A stretch of DNA of 19,269 bases, from NCBI GenBank assembly GCA_002346525.1, contig DDZY01000042.1, forward strand, positions 4,690 to 23,958, written 5' to 3'. Under the pieces are notes generated by a model, which saw only the letters and a list, made by a program, of their open reading frames with translations, did not search any database and was not told the DNA's origin. Below, piece by piece: positions 7,338-14,231 of this stretch (the stretch's first letter is position 1; every line of letters begins with the position of its first letter). Made by a program: the position numbers and the translations under genes. This DNA comes from Proteobacteria bacterium UBA2996 (GTDB lineage: Bacteria; Pseudomonadota; Gammaproteobacteria; Arenicellales; UBA868).

Positions 7338-8124
7338 CGGGATCGCCCTGCCACTGATTCAGAAATTCCTTGAGGTGGGCTGCGTTGGCGGTCCTGAGTA
7401 ATTCACAGAGGCGTTCTATCTCCATTGAGAAAGCAGCTTCGTCAAGGATGCCGCGAATTCTCTCAAACTGCAGGTAAACCAGGAAGGTGTTCAGGACGTC
7501 TGTTTCACAGTAGGCCCGGATATCTGCAATCTTTCCGGCCTGAAAATACTCCCAGACCCGCGCTCCACTCATTCCCATCTTGCCAGGAAGTCCCAGCATA
7601 ATGGCAACCTCTTCCAGCGAACTGAATGCTCGAGGCTGGTAACCTGCGAGCAGGTCCATCAGATCCAAGTGACGCGCGTGATAGCGGTTCAGGTAGTTAT
7701 TGAACTTAAAGTCGCGGTCGCTCTCACCGCTCTCCCAGTAGATTGGTGCCGCAACCCCATGACGCAGTGCTCGATAGTGAATCACGGGGAGATCGAAGCC
7801 ATTGCCGTTCCAACTAATCAACACGGGTCTGAATCTTTCGATGCCATCAAAAAAACGCTCCAGCAACTCGCGTTCAGTTGACTCCTCAGATCCCAAAGAC
7901 CAGACGAGCAGTTTTTCCGGGTTTCTCAACACGGCAGAAATCGCAACGATCCGGTGATGCGGGTGGGCGAGGAAGTCCGTACTCCCGGTTTTTTGAATTC
8001 GGAGGGTTCGCATCGCGCGAGCCACGTCGTCGTCGTTAAGCGAGTCGAGGTTATGAAGCCGACGCCCCAATTCGACGTCGGGGACGGTCTCAACATCAAA
8101 GACCAGGCTGTTTCCACTCAACAT
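7327..8124 (-). CDS. Predicted 3'-5' exonuclease related to PolB proofreading domains
   Basis: DnaQ-fold exonuclease of 265 residues, matching the DNA_pol_B_exo2 type (PF10108). Three Exo motifs are visible: FDVETVP with Asp10 and Glu12, SWNGNGFDLP with Asp111, and YCETDVLNTF with Tyr205 and Asp209, so it should be an active two-metal nuclease. There is no polymerase domain; it is a stand-alone protein. Substrate and role are not established for the family to my knowledge; DNA or RNA end trimming is the natural guess. It begins 31 bases after the thrC stop, and its 3' end overlaps the rlmD start. Confidence 0.85.
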   Translation of the reverse strand: MLSGNSLVFDVETVPDVELGRRLHNLDSLNDDDVARAMRTLRIQKTGSTDFLAHPHHRIVAISAVLRNPEKLLVWSLGSEESTERELLERFFDGIERFRPVLISWNGNGFDLPVIHYRALRHGVAAPIYWESGESDRDFKFNNYLNRYHARHLDLMDLLAGYQPRAFSSLEEVAIMLGLPGKMGMSGARVWEYFQAGKIADIRAYCETDVLNTFLVYLQFERIRGILDEAAFSMEIERLCELLRTANAAHLKEFLNQWQGDPGGA

Positions 8125-8155
8125 AAGTATTTACAGGCTTGGGTGACAAGTGTGC

Positions 8156-9217
8156 TCAATTCAGAATGGCATCACGGACCGCCGTCACCGTCGGCGCCAC
8201 CCGCACAGGATCAGGGCTTTGCGCAATCGCTGTATCCGGATCCTTAAGACCATGTCCCGTGAGGGTGCAGACGATGCTGACGCCCTCCCTGATCCGGCCC
8301 TCTTCCATGGCCGACTGCAAACCGGCGACAGACACGGCAGAGGCGGGCTCGCAGAATATCCCCTCTTCCCTCGCCAAAAACTGCTGAGCCGCCAAGATGG
8401 CCTGGTCGTCGCGGTCGAGGAACCATCCTCCAGAGGTCTGTTGTGCGGCAACCGCGAGATCCCAGGATTGAGGGTTCCCGATTCGGATGGCCGTTGCAAC
8501 GGTCTCTGGCTTCGAAATAGGACCGCCCGCAATAAAGGGTGCGGCGCCTGAAGCCTGACATCCCACCATGATCGGCAACTTAGCACTGTTTCCGATGTTG
8601 TGGTACTCGGAGTAACCCATCCAGTATGCACTGATATTGCCCGCATTGCCGACGGGAAGAAAATGGTAATCAGGCGCGGTGCCGAGCGTGTCGACGATTT
8701 CAAACGCCGCGGTCTTCTGGCCGTGAAGTCTGTAGGGATTAACGGAATTGACCAAGGCAACCGGCGCCTTGTCCGGCATTGATTTGACAATCTCCATACC
8801 GTCGTCGAAATTACCGTTGATTTGTATCACCTTTGCTCCGTGCATCATCGCCTGCGCCAGTTTCCCCATGGCAATCTTTCCATCGGGGATCACAACAAAG
8901 GCCTTGATTCCCGCTCTGGCCGCATAGGCGGCCGCTGCAGCAGACGTATTTCCCGTAGAGGCGCAGATAACCGCTTCGCTGCCTTCGTGGACGGCCATAG
9001 TCAGGGCGACCGTCATGCCCCGGTCTTTGAAAGAGCCCGTGGGATTTGCTCCGTCGACTTTTGCAAAGACTTCTATTTCCTTTTCCGGGTCGCATAGCGA
9101 ATTCAACCTGACCAGAGGCGTGCCCCCCTCATTAAGACTGATCGGAAGAGCATTGTCCGGAATCGGGAGGCGATCGCGATATCGGGCGATGAGCCCTGAT
9201 TCAGTAGAGTGTTGCAT
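8156..9217 (-). CDS. thrC: Threonine synthase
   Basis: PLP enzyme converting O-phosphohomoserine to threonine, 353 residues. NPTGSFKDRG holds the PLP-binding Lys64. STGNTSAAAAAYAARAG and PVGNAGNISAYWMGY are the phosphate- and cofactor-binding loops, and TGHGLKDP sits near the end as in other ThrC proteins. It belongs to the compact type found in many bacteria, not the longer E. coli type. I start it at ATG 9215-9217, just before the conserved GLIARYRDRLP. An in-frame TTG at 9233-9235, four bases after the hom stop, is possible and adds six residues. It directly follows hom, giving a two-gene threonine module. Confidence 0.94.
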   Translation of the reverse strand: MQHSTESGLIARYRDRLPIPDNALPISLNEGGTPLVRLNSLCDPEKEIEVFAKVDGANPTGSFKDRGMTVALTMAVHEGSEAVICASTGNTSAAAAAYAARAGIKAFVVIPDGKIAMGKLAQAMMHGAKVIQINGNFDDGMEIVKSMPDKAPVALVNSVNPYRLHGQKTAAFEIVDTLGTAPDYHFLPVGNAGNISAYWMGYSEYHNIGNSAKLPIMVGCQASGAAPFIAGGPISKPETVATAIRIGNPQSWDLAVAAQQTSGGWFLDRDDQAILAAQQFLAREEGIFCEPASAVSVAGLQSAMEEGRIREGVSIVCTLTGHGLKDPDTAIAQSPDPVRVAPTVTAVRDAILN

Positions 9218-9239
9218 TGGTCCGGGGTCCGACAATGCC

Positions 9240-10550
9240 TCAACTCAGCGTTTCTACGCGGACCCGAACGACGGGTGCCGCGCTCGTCTCAAGGGCCTCG
9301 ATCGTTTTCGCTGCATCTGCAACATCGGCTTCTTTTGCTTCGTGGGTTACGATGACGACCGGGACAAGACCGTGTTCATCACCAAATCCTTTTTGGCTGA
9401 TCACGCGAATGCTGACACGCCGCTCGCCGAGGATTCGGGTAACGCCAGCGAGGACGCCTGGCTCATCACGCACGGTCAGGCGCAGGTAGTGGGCACACGA
9501 GATTTCGGATATGGGGCGTAATGGCAGTTGCGCCAATTGTTGAGGCTGGAATGCGAGATGAGGCACGCGATTACCCGGGTCAGAAGTCAACGTCCGTACC
9601 ACATCAACCAGGTCTCCAACGACGGCTGACGCAGTGGGCTGCGCCCCTGCGCCTGCCCCGTACAGGAGCGTATCTCCAACCGCATCCCCATGAATATGCA
9701 CAGCATTCATTACCCCAGAGACATTCGCCAACAACTGATCTTTTTCTACCAGGCAGGGATGAACGCGAAGATCCAAATGGCCGCTATCTGAGCGGGCGAT
9801 ACCGAGGTGTTTGATCCGGTACCCGAGTTCATCAGCATAGATGACATCCTGCTGTCGCAAGTGCTCTATCCCCTCGATGTGGACTGCACTGAAATCGAGA
9901 GGGGTCCCGTACGCGATTGAAGCGAGAATGGTGAGCTTGTGCGCCGCATCAACCCCGCCGACGTCAAAAAAGGGATCGGCTTCGGCATAACCCAATTGCT
10001 GCGCTTCCGTCAAAATGGCATCGTAGTCCATGCCCCGCTCGTGGATCTGTGTCAGGATGAAGTTGCAGGTCCCGTTCAGGATTCCCGCCAAGCTGTCTAT
10101 CCTGTTTCCAGCAAGGCTCTCTCTCATCACTTTAATCACGGGGATGCCTCCGGCCACGGCAGCCTCAAATGCAATCACCAATCCGGCCCGGGAAGCCTGT
10201 TCAAATAGTTCATTTCCCCGAGTGGCGATGAGAGCCTTGTTTGCCGTTACGACATGTTTCCCGTTCAGGAGCGCCGTCGAGACGGCTTCGTAGGCTGTGT
10301 CCTCACCCCCCATCAACTCCAGCACCACGTCGATCTCCGGGTTTCCCACAATGACGGAAGGATCGTCGGTGAGATGGATGTCCGCTGTCGCACAGTCACG
10401 AGTACGGTTCAAGTCCCGCACAGCCGCATGGGTGACCCTGATGTCACGCCCGGCTCGGCGAGCGATTTCGGCCCCGTTCTGCGCAAGTAAATCTACCGTT
10501 CCCGCGCCGACGGTGCCCAAGCCGATGACGCCCACATTTACGGGTCTCAT
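9240..10550 (-). CDS. hom: Homoserine dehydrogenase
   Basis: Reduces aspartate semialdehyde to homoserine, 436 residues. GLGTVG (10-15) is the NAD(P)-binding loop, and TANK (102-105), GILNGTCNF (156-164) and GGVDAAHK with Asp201 and Lys205 form the active site. A C-terminal ACT domain (about 355-430, starting YLRLTVRDEPGVLAGV) is the usual site for threonine feedback. It is monofunctional, with no aspartokinase domain. The ATG at 10548-10550 is preceded by AAGGCGG at a reasonable distance. It heads the minus operon and is divergent from the Mth938-like gene. Confidence 0.96.
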   Translation of the reverse strand: MRPVNVGVIGLGTVGAGTVDLLAQNGAEIARRAGRDIRVTHAAVRDLNRTRDCATADIHLTDDPSVIVGNPEIDVVLELMGGEDTAYEAVSTALLNGKHVVTANKALIATRGNELFEQASRAGLVIAFEAAVAGGIPVIKVMRESLAGNRIDSLAGILNGTCNFILTQIHERGMDYDAILTEAQQLGYAEADPFFDVGGVDAAHKLTILASIAYGTPLDFSAVHIEGIEHLRQQDVIYADELGYRIKHLGIARSDSGHLDLRVHPCLVEKDQLLANVSGVMNAVHIHGDAVGDTLLYGAGAGAQPTASAVVGDLVDVVRTLTSDPGNRVPHLAFQPQQLAQLPLRPISEISCAHYLRLTVRDEPGVLAGVTRILGERRVSIRVISQKGFGDEHGLVPVVIVTHEAKEADVADAAKTIEALETSAAPVVRVRVETLS

Positions 10551-10584
10551 ATAATTTAACCGCCTTCAAGTAACAACGGGGATG

Positions 10585-10598
10585 CCCCCGAACGGGGG
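10585..10598 (-). promoter_or_regulatory. GC-rich hairpin in the hom leader
   Basis: CCCCCG-AA-CGGGGG is a perfect inverted repeat about 35-50 bases upstream of the hom start. The flanks also form an imperfect direct repeat (ACGGGGATGC then ACGGGGGGATGC on plus). It lies just downstream of the candidate hom -10 box, so it would form at the very 5' end of the transcript. An operator or leader hairpin is possible; no leader peptide rich in Thr or Ile codons is visible. Confidence 0.4.
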
Positions 10599-10610
10599 GA
10601 TGCAGACCGG

Positions 10611-10616
10611 ATTTTA
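10611..10616 (-). promoter_or_regulatory. hom: Candidate -10 element for hom
   Basis: TAAAAT on the minus strand, inside GGGATAAAATCC, would start transcription roughly 55 bases ahead of the hom ATG. No good -35 hexamer lies at the right distance, so this is tentative. Confidence 0.3.
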
Positions 10617-10692
10617 TCCCAATATTGCGAACGTCGACCTTTTTTGTAAGTCAGAATTGCGTTCATAAACGACGTTGTAGACTCAGGGGAGC

Positions 10693-11067
10693 ATGGAACT
10701 CGAAACCGAAAGTTCAGATGGTAAAACGCTTATCTCCTCTTGTGGGTCGAGCGGTGTCGTCGTTGGGAGCAAAACCTTCACACAGAGTTTTCTCATTGCG
10801 CCCGACGGAATAGCCGAGCACTGGGAGGTCCAACAATTCTCCGCGTTGTCCCCGGCGCATCTGGAGCGACTGTGCCTCATGGACAGTGACGTGCTGATGA
10901 TCGGGACAGGAGTCAATCAATGTTTACCGGATACGGCGTTAAGCCGAATCCTCGCCGATCATGGCCGAAGCGCGGAGTTTATGAGTTCACGTTCTGCGTG
11001 CACCACTTTTAATATCCTAACGCTCGATCATCGCCGGGTCTTGGCGGCGATTATCCTGCCGCTGTAA
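10693..11067 (+). CDS. Mth938-like domain protein
   Basis: Small single-domain protein of 124 residues in the Mth938-like family (PF04430, formerly DUF498), related to mitochondrial NDUFAF3. Family landmarks are visible: SFLIAPDGIAEHW, DVLMIGTGVNQCLP (about 67-79) and a C-terminal SACTTFNIL with Cys103 where homologues have AACRTYN. AGGGGAG immediately upstream is a strong ribosome binding site supporting this ATG. Bacterial function is not established. Homologues often sit near hom/thrC with an alanine aminotransferase gene, from memory; here it is divergent from hom and no aminotransferase gene lies between. It runs tail to tail with nlpD, with ten bases between. Confidence 0.85.
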   Translation: MELETESSDGKTLISSCGSSGVVVGSKTFTQSFLIAPDGIAEHWEVQQFSALSPAHLERLCLMDSDVLMIGTGVNQCLPDTALSRILADHGRSAEFMSSRSACTTFNILTLDHRRVLAAIILPL

Positions 11068-11077
11068 GCACCGGCTC

Positions 11078-11860
11078 TCAGGACTCCGGAAGGTATTGAA
11101 GTGGATCGACAGGCTGGCCATCGCGGCGAATCTCAAAGTGCAGCCGGACAGAATCCGCACCCGATTGCCCCATCTCAGCAATGATTTGACCGCCGGCGAC
11201 AGCGTCGCCCTCATTAATCTTGACTGCCCGATTATGCGCGTAGGCGGTTAGAAAAGTTTCGTCGTGCTTGATGATAATCAGAAGCCCATAGCCTCTCAGC
11301 CCAGTACCGGCATAAACCACTTTCCCCTTTGCAGCCGCTCGGATAGGGCTCCCATCAGATCCAGCGATATCTATACCGTTACTGCCGGCTTCAGGGGCAA
11401 AACGCGAAAGGAGTTTTCCTCGGGCGGGCCAAATCCAGAAATCACCACTCGGAGCGGTAACGGGATCCCCGGCCTGTCCTGATGTTTCGATTGTGTCCGC
11501 AGTTGAATCAGAAGACACTACCGGCTCTTCACTCACGACCAGCTCGGACGTCGACGGCGTCACCGGCTGGGCAACAGTGCCGCTTTGTACGATGCGACTT
11601 CCGGGTCCCAGCACGATTTCCTGTCCGACCGTTAATTGGTAGGGCGGCTGCAGGTCGTTCCAGAGAGCCACGTCACGATAATCAAACCCTGCTTCCCAGG
11701 AGATCGTGTAAAGCGAGTCACCCACGCGCACTATTCGAACAGCGTCAGTTGAGCGCGCAGCTGTGAGGTCGCTTACGGGGACGACGGGCGGACTTGCGCA
11801 ACCGGCAAAGACCATAATGGAAAGAATCGACAACGCTGCCCCGAGTCTGAAAGTATTCAC
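11078..11860 (-). CDS. nlpD: NlpD-like lipoprotein, LysM plus degenerate LytM domain
   Basis: Outer-membrane lipoprotein that in E. coli activates the amidase AmiC at the division septum; 260 residues. With the GTG start, a hydrophobic signal ends in the lipobox MVFAGC, giving lipidated Cys21. A LysM domain follows (IVRVGDSLYTISWEAGFDY...), then a Ser/Thr/Val-rich linker and the M23/LytM domain. That domain reads GIDIAG where active peptidases have HxGxD, though LHFEIR keeps its His, so it should be a non-catalytic activator like E. coli NlpD. GTG 11858-11860 is chosen over ATG 11876-11878 because GCAGGAG precedes it. It is last in surE-pcm-yqaA-nlpD. Confidence 0.9.
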   Translation of the reverse strand: MNTFRLGAALSILSIMVFAGCASPPVVPVSDLTAARSTDAVRIVRVGDSLYTISWEAGFDYRDVALWNDLQPPYQLTVGQEIVLGPGSRIVQSGTVAQPVTPSTSELVVSEEPVVSSDSTADTIETSGQAGDPVTAPSGDFWIWPARGKLLSRFAPEAGSNGIDIAGSDGSPIRAAAKGKVVYAGTGLRGYGLLIIIKHDETFLTAYAHNRAVKINEGDAVAGGQIIAEMGQSGADSVRLHFEIRRDGQPVDPLQYLPES

Positions 11861-11863
11861 GGT

Positions 11864-11870
11864 CTCCTGC
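11864..11870 (-). promoter_or_regulatory. nlpD: Shine-Dalgarno site that sets the nlpD start
   Basis: GCAGGAG on the minus strand lies three bases from GTG (11858-11860). The alternative ATG six codons earlier follows a run of T with no binding site and overlaps the yqaA stop, so the GTG is favoured. Confidence 0.6.
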
Positions 11871-12452
11871 TTACGCATAAAAAAATATTATCGCAACGAC
11901 AGCAATCGCAACGATGGCCCATCCTATTCCATCTGCGTACCGACGTAGTTGTGTCTGAAAACGCTCTCCGCCAGCATAGATGAGTCCTGCCACGAGAAAA
12001 AAACGTGCTCCGCGGCCGACCAGCGACGCCGCTACAAAAGGCAAAAGACCCATAGAGGCAAGACCTGCGCTGATCGTAAACAGTTTGTAGGGTATTGGGG
12101 TGAATCCAGCGAGAAAAACAATCCAGATGCCGTGTGTCCGAAATTGGGTCAGTGCGGCATCAAATGCCATCTGAGCGTCGTAAAACTCGATAATGGGTTC
12201 AGCCACCAGGCGAAACAGGAACATTCCAATACAGTACCCTGCCACACCCCCCGCCACTGACCAGAATGTCGTCAGTGCAGCGAGGAGCCAGGCGCGCTGT
12301 CTTTGTGCCAGCACCATCGGCGCCAACATGACATCCGGGGGGATGGGGAAAAAAGAGGACTCTGCGAACGACAAGGCCGCCAAGTAACGCGGTGCTTTAG
12401 GGTGAGCCGCCCATGTCAGAACGAGATCATAAAGGCGTGAAAAAATTCGCAT
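11871..12452 (-). CDS. yqaA: YqaA-type DedA/VTT-family membrane protein
   Basis: Inner-membrane protein of 193 residues in the SNARE-associated/VTT (DedA-like) family, YqaA subgroup. FAESSFFPIPPDVML (about 29-43) and GFTPIPYKLFTI are the two half-hairpin signature motifs, each with the paired prolines. Several hydrophobic segments follow, and a last helix (IGWAIVAIAVVAIIFF) ends the protein. DedA relatives are linked to lipid-carrier flipping and membrane potential; for YqaA itself the substrate is not established. The start shares one base with the pcm stop (TAATG), and the stop runs past the possible nlpD ATG. YqaA genes commonly lie between pcm and nlpD. Confidence 0.87.
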   Translation of the reverse strand: MRIFSRLYDLVLTWAAHPKAPRYLAALSFAESSFFPIPPDVMLAPMVLAQRQRAWLLAALTTFWSVAGGVAGYCIGMFLFRLVAEPIIEFYDAQMAFDAALTQFRTHGIWIVFLAGFTPIPYKLFTISAGLASMGLLPFVAASLVGRGARFFLVAGLIYAGGERFQTQLRRYADGIGWAIVAIAVVAIIFFYA

Positions 12453-13129
12453 TACGCCTGTCCTGGCTGCAATGGAACAAAGACAACATCAATCGATTTG
12501 TGGCGAAGTGCAATTCCGTCTTTTTTGATCCAGTAAAGCAAGCGTTGCTGACGGTTACTGCCCTCGGGTGCGACTAACACGCCCCGCTCCGCCAACTGAG
12601 CAAAAAGAGAGTCAGGAACCCGGTCGGACGCCGCGGTGAGCATGATTCCGTCAAAAGGACCTTTGACGCTCCAGCCGTTCGTCCCGTCTCCGTACCGCAG
12701 TGAGACGTTCTCGATGCCGAGTTTCTCCAATCGATGGTGGGCTCGTTCAGCCAACGCACCGATTCGCTCTATGGAAAATACCCGGGCACAGACCTGGGCC
12801 AACACCGCGGTTTGGAACCCAGATCCGGTGCCGATTTCTAAAACCCGCTTAAGGCGGTCCCGTCCGGTGAGAAGGAGTTGGGTCATCAGCGCCACGACGT
12901 AGGGTTGTGAGATGGTCTGCTGGTAGCCGATCGGTAGAGCGGTATCCTCATATGCTCGACTTTTGAGGACTTCCTCAACGAACTCATGCCGGGGGACGCT
13001 GGCCAGAGCGTTCAATACGTGTTCGTTATCTATTCCTTTTCGACGCAGGCCTTCCACGAGTCTTTTTCTCGACCGCGCCGAAACAAAACCGCCAAAGCGG
13101 TCGTTAAGAGGGGTTGTCGTTTCACTCAC
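12452..13129 (-). CDS. pcm: Protein-L-isoaspartate O-methyltransferase
   Basis: Repairs isoaspartyl residues in aged proteins using SAM, 225 residues, slightly longer than the E. coli enzyme (208) at the N-terminus. TISQPYVVA (72-80) is the substrate-binding motif specific to PCMT, and LEIGTGSGFQTAVLA (97-111) is SAM motif I. GDGTNGW and FDGIMLTAA follow in family order. Translation starts at GTG 13127-13129, which overlaps the surE TGA (GTGA), so it is coupled to surE as in E. coli. The long N-terminus has no alternative start with better support that I can see. Confidence 0.95.
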   Translation of the reverse strand: MSETTTPLNDRFGGFVSARSRKRLVEGLRRKGIDNEHVLNALASVPRHEFVEEVLKSRAYEDTALPIGYQQTISQPYVVALMTQLLLTGRDRLKRVLEIGTGSGFQTAVLAQVCARVFSIERIGALAERAHHRLEKLGIENVSLRYGDGTNGWSVKGPFDGIMLTAASDRVPDSLFAQLAERGVLVAPEGSNRQQRLLYWIKKDGIALRHKSIDVVFVPLQPGQA

Positions 13130-13869
13130 GCGTTCAGCCAGTCCTTAATCTGTCCTATCTGGTTATGTTTAGTGAGATCGACTTGCAGAGGTGTGACAGA
13201 AATATAACCCTCCTCGATCGCCAGAAAATCCGTGCCGTCGCCGCAATCCTGGCCGTCACCGGCGGGACCGACCCAATAGATTTCTCTTCCACTAGGGTCT
13301 TCGGAGCGGATGACGGGGTTGGACTTGTGTCGACACCCGAGTCTCGTAGCCCGAAAACCCTGGATCAATTCAAGCGGTAGGTCGGGTACATTTACATTCA
13401 GGATACTGTCACGAGGAAGCGGATTATCTTGCATGAGTTGCAACAACTTAACCGCTATGCGGCTCGCTGCATCAAAGTGCTGAGGCTTTGATCCCGCAAG
13501 CGAAATCGCGACGGCCGGGAATCCGAGATAGCGCCCCTCCATTGCCGCCGCCACGGTGCCTGAATACAAAACGTCATCACCAAGATTGGCACCGTGGTTG
13601 ATTCCGGCGATCACCATGTCAGGTTCTGGATCCATCAGTCCAGTTAACCCGATATGGACGCAGTCAGTGGGGGTTCCATCGAGGTGAAGAAAGCCGTTCG
13701 GGCCAGTGCTGACCCTGAGGGGTCTGGTGAGAGTGAGTGAATTGCTTGCGCCGCTGCGGTTTCGATCCGGAGCTATGACAAACGTTTCGGCTACCGATGA
13801 GATCGCTTCATGGAGCGCAGCCAGTCCGGGGGCGAGGTAGCCGTCATCATTGCTGATCAGGATGTGCAT
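13126..13869 (-). CDS. surE: 5'/3'-nucleotidase SurE
   Basis: Metal-dependent nucleoside monophosphatase and exopolyphosphatase for stationary-phase survival, 247 residues, the normal length. It begins MHILISNDDGY with metal ligands Asp8 and Asp9, then RNRSGASNSLT with Ser39, DGTPTDCVHIG, and GINHGANLGDDVLYSGT with Asn91. The VGPAGDGQDCGDGTDFLAI and ISVTPLQVDLT tail is typical. The frame is open upstream to 13917, but homology begins at ATG 13867-13869. It is first in the surE-pcm-yqaA-nlpD operon. Confidence 0.96.
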   Translation of the reverse strand: MHILISNDDGYLAPGLAALHEAISSVAETFVIAPDRNRSGASNSLTLTRPLRVSTGPNGFLHLDGTPTDCVHIGLTGLMDPEPDMVIAGINHGANLGDDVLYSGTVAAAMEGRYLGFPAVAISLAGSKPQHFDAASRIAVKLLQLMQDNPLPRDSILNVNVPDLPLELIQGFRATRLGCRHKSNPVIRSEDPSGREIYWVGPAGDGQDCGDGTDFLAIEEGYISVTPLQVDLTKHNQIGQIKDWLNA

Positions 13870-13934
13870 CCAGCAGATAGTTGTTCGTTCTAGTTGGAAC
13901 CCAAAGCAGGCGCGCATTATGTCAGAAAGTCCCT

Positions 13935-13963
13935 CCCCCGCCCATTCTTAAGAATTTCGGGGG
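13935..13963. repeat. C/G-clamped hairpin enclosing a perfect 12-bp palindrome
   Basis: CCCCCG (13935-13940) pairs with CGGGGG (13958-13963), and inside it ATTCTTAAGAAT (13944-13955) is itself a perfect palindrome. It sits between the surE start and the cation-transporter remnant. The inner palindrome could bind a dimeric regulator, or the whole could be a leader hairpin. Confidence 0.45.
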
Positions 13964-14015
13964 CTGTGAAATTGGAAAGCGGTTTATCCCGGACTGCCGC
14001 TGATAGACATTACCC

Positions 14016-14231
14016 ATGGGCGAATCTTTGAAGAACGCATCGGATTACCGGGTTAACCGAAATGTCACCATTGTCGGCAGTGCCGTAGATGCCATTCTTG
14101 CGGTAGGCAAGATAAGCGGTGGATTCATCGCCCAGTCGCAAGCCCTCATTGAAAAGACGCCGTTGAGCGCCGCCAGCGACGTTTATCGCAGTCGATCCGG
14201 ATCGCGCTTTTCCTCTCTGCCGAGCGATTAA
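14016..14231 (+). pseudogene. Truncated cation diffusion facilitator (CDF) transporter remnant
   Basis: Residues 12-45 of this 71-codon frame (RVNRNVTIVGSAVDAILAVG... GGFIAQSQALI) match the N-terminus and first membrane helix of CDF metal-efflux proteins of the FieF/CzcD type, which normally continue ADGxHSLxD and run to about 300 residues. Similarity stops after SQALI at about 14150; the remaining 26 codons look unrelated and end at TAA 14229-14231. No other frame resumes the family sequence. The remnant's end overlaps the stop of the convergent corC-like gene by four bases, so most of the transporter appears deleted at this junction. It cannot function as a transporter. Confidence 0.7.

Noticed and set aside
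11078..11860. Active M23 endopeptidase
   Set aside because: The zinc-binding HxGxD is replaced by GIDIAG, so it fits the inactive NlpD activator class.
13870..13917. 16-codon N-terminal extension of SurE
   Set aside because: SurE homology begins at MHILISNDDG; the extension is unlike the family.
14016..14231. Minus-strand open frame opposite the CDF remnant, running on from the corC 3' end
   Set aside because: It has no start with a binding site and no recognisable family, while the plus strand matches CDF transporters clearly.
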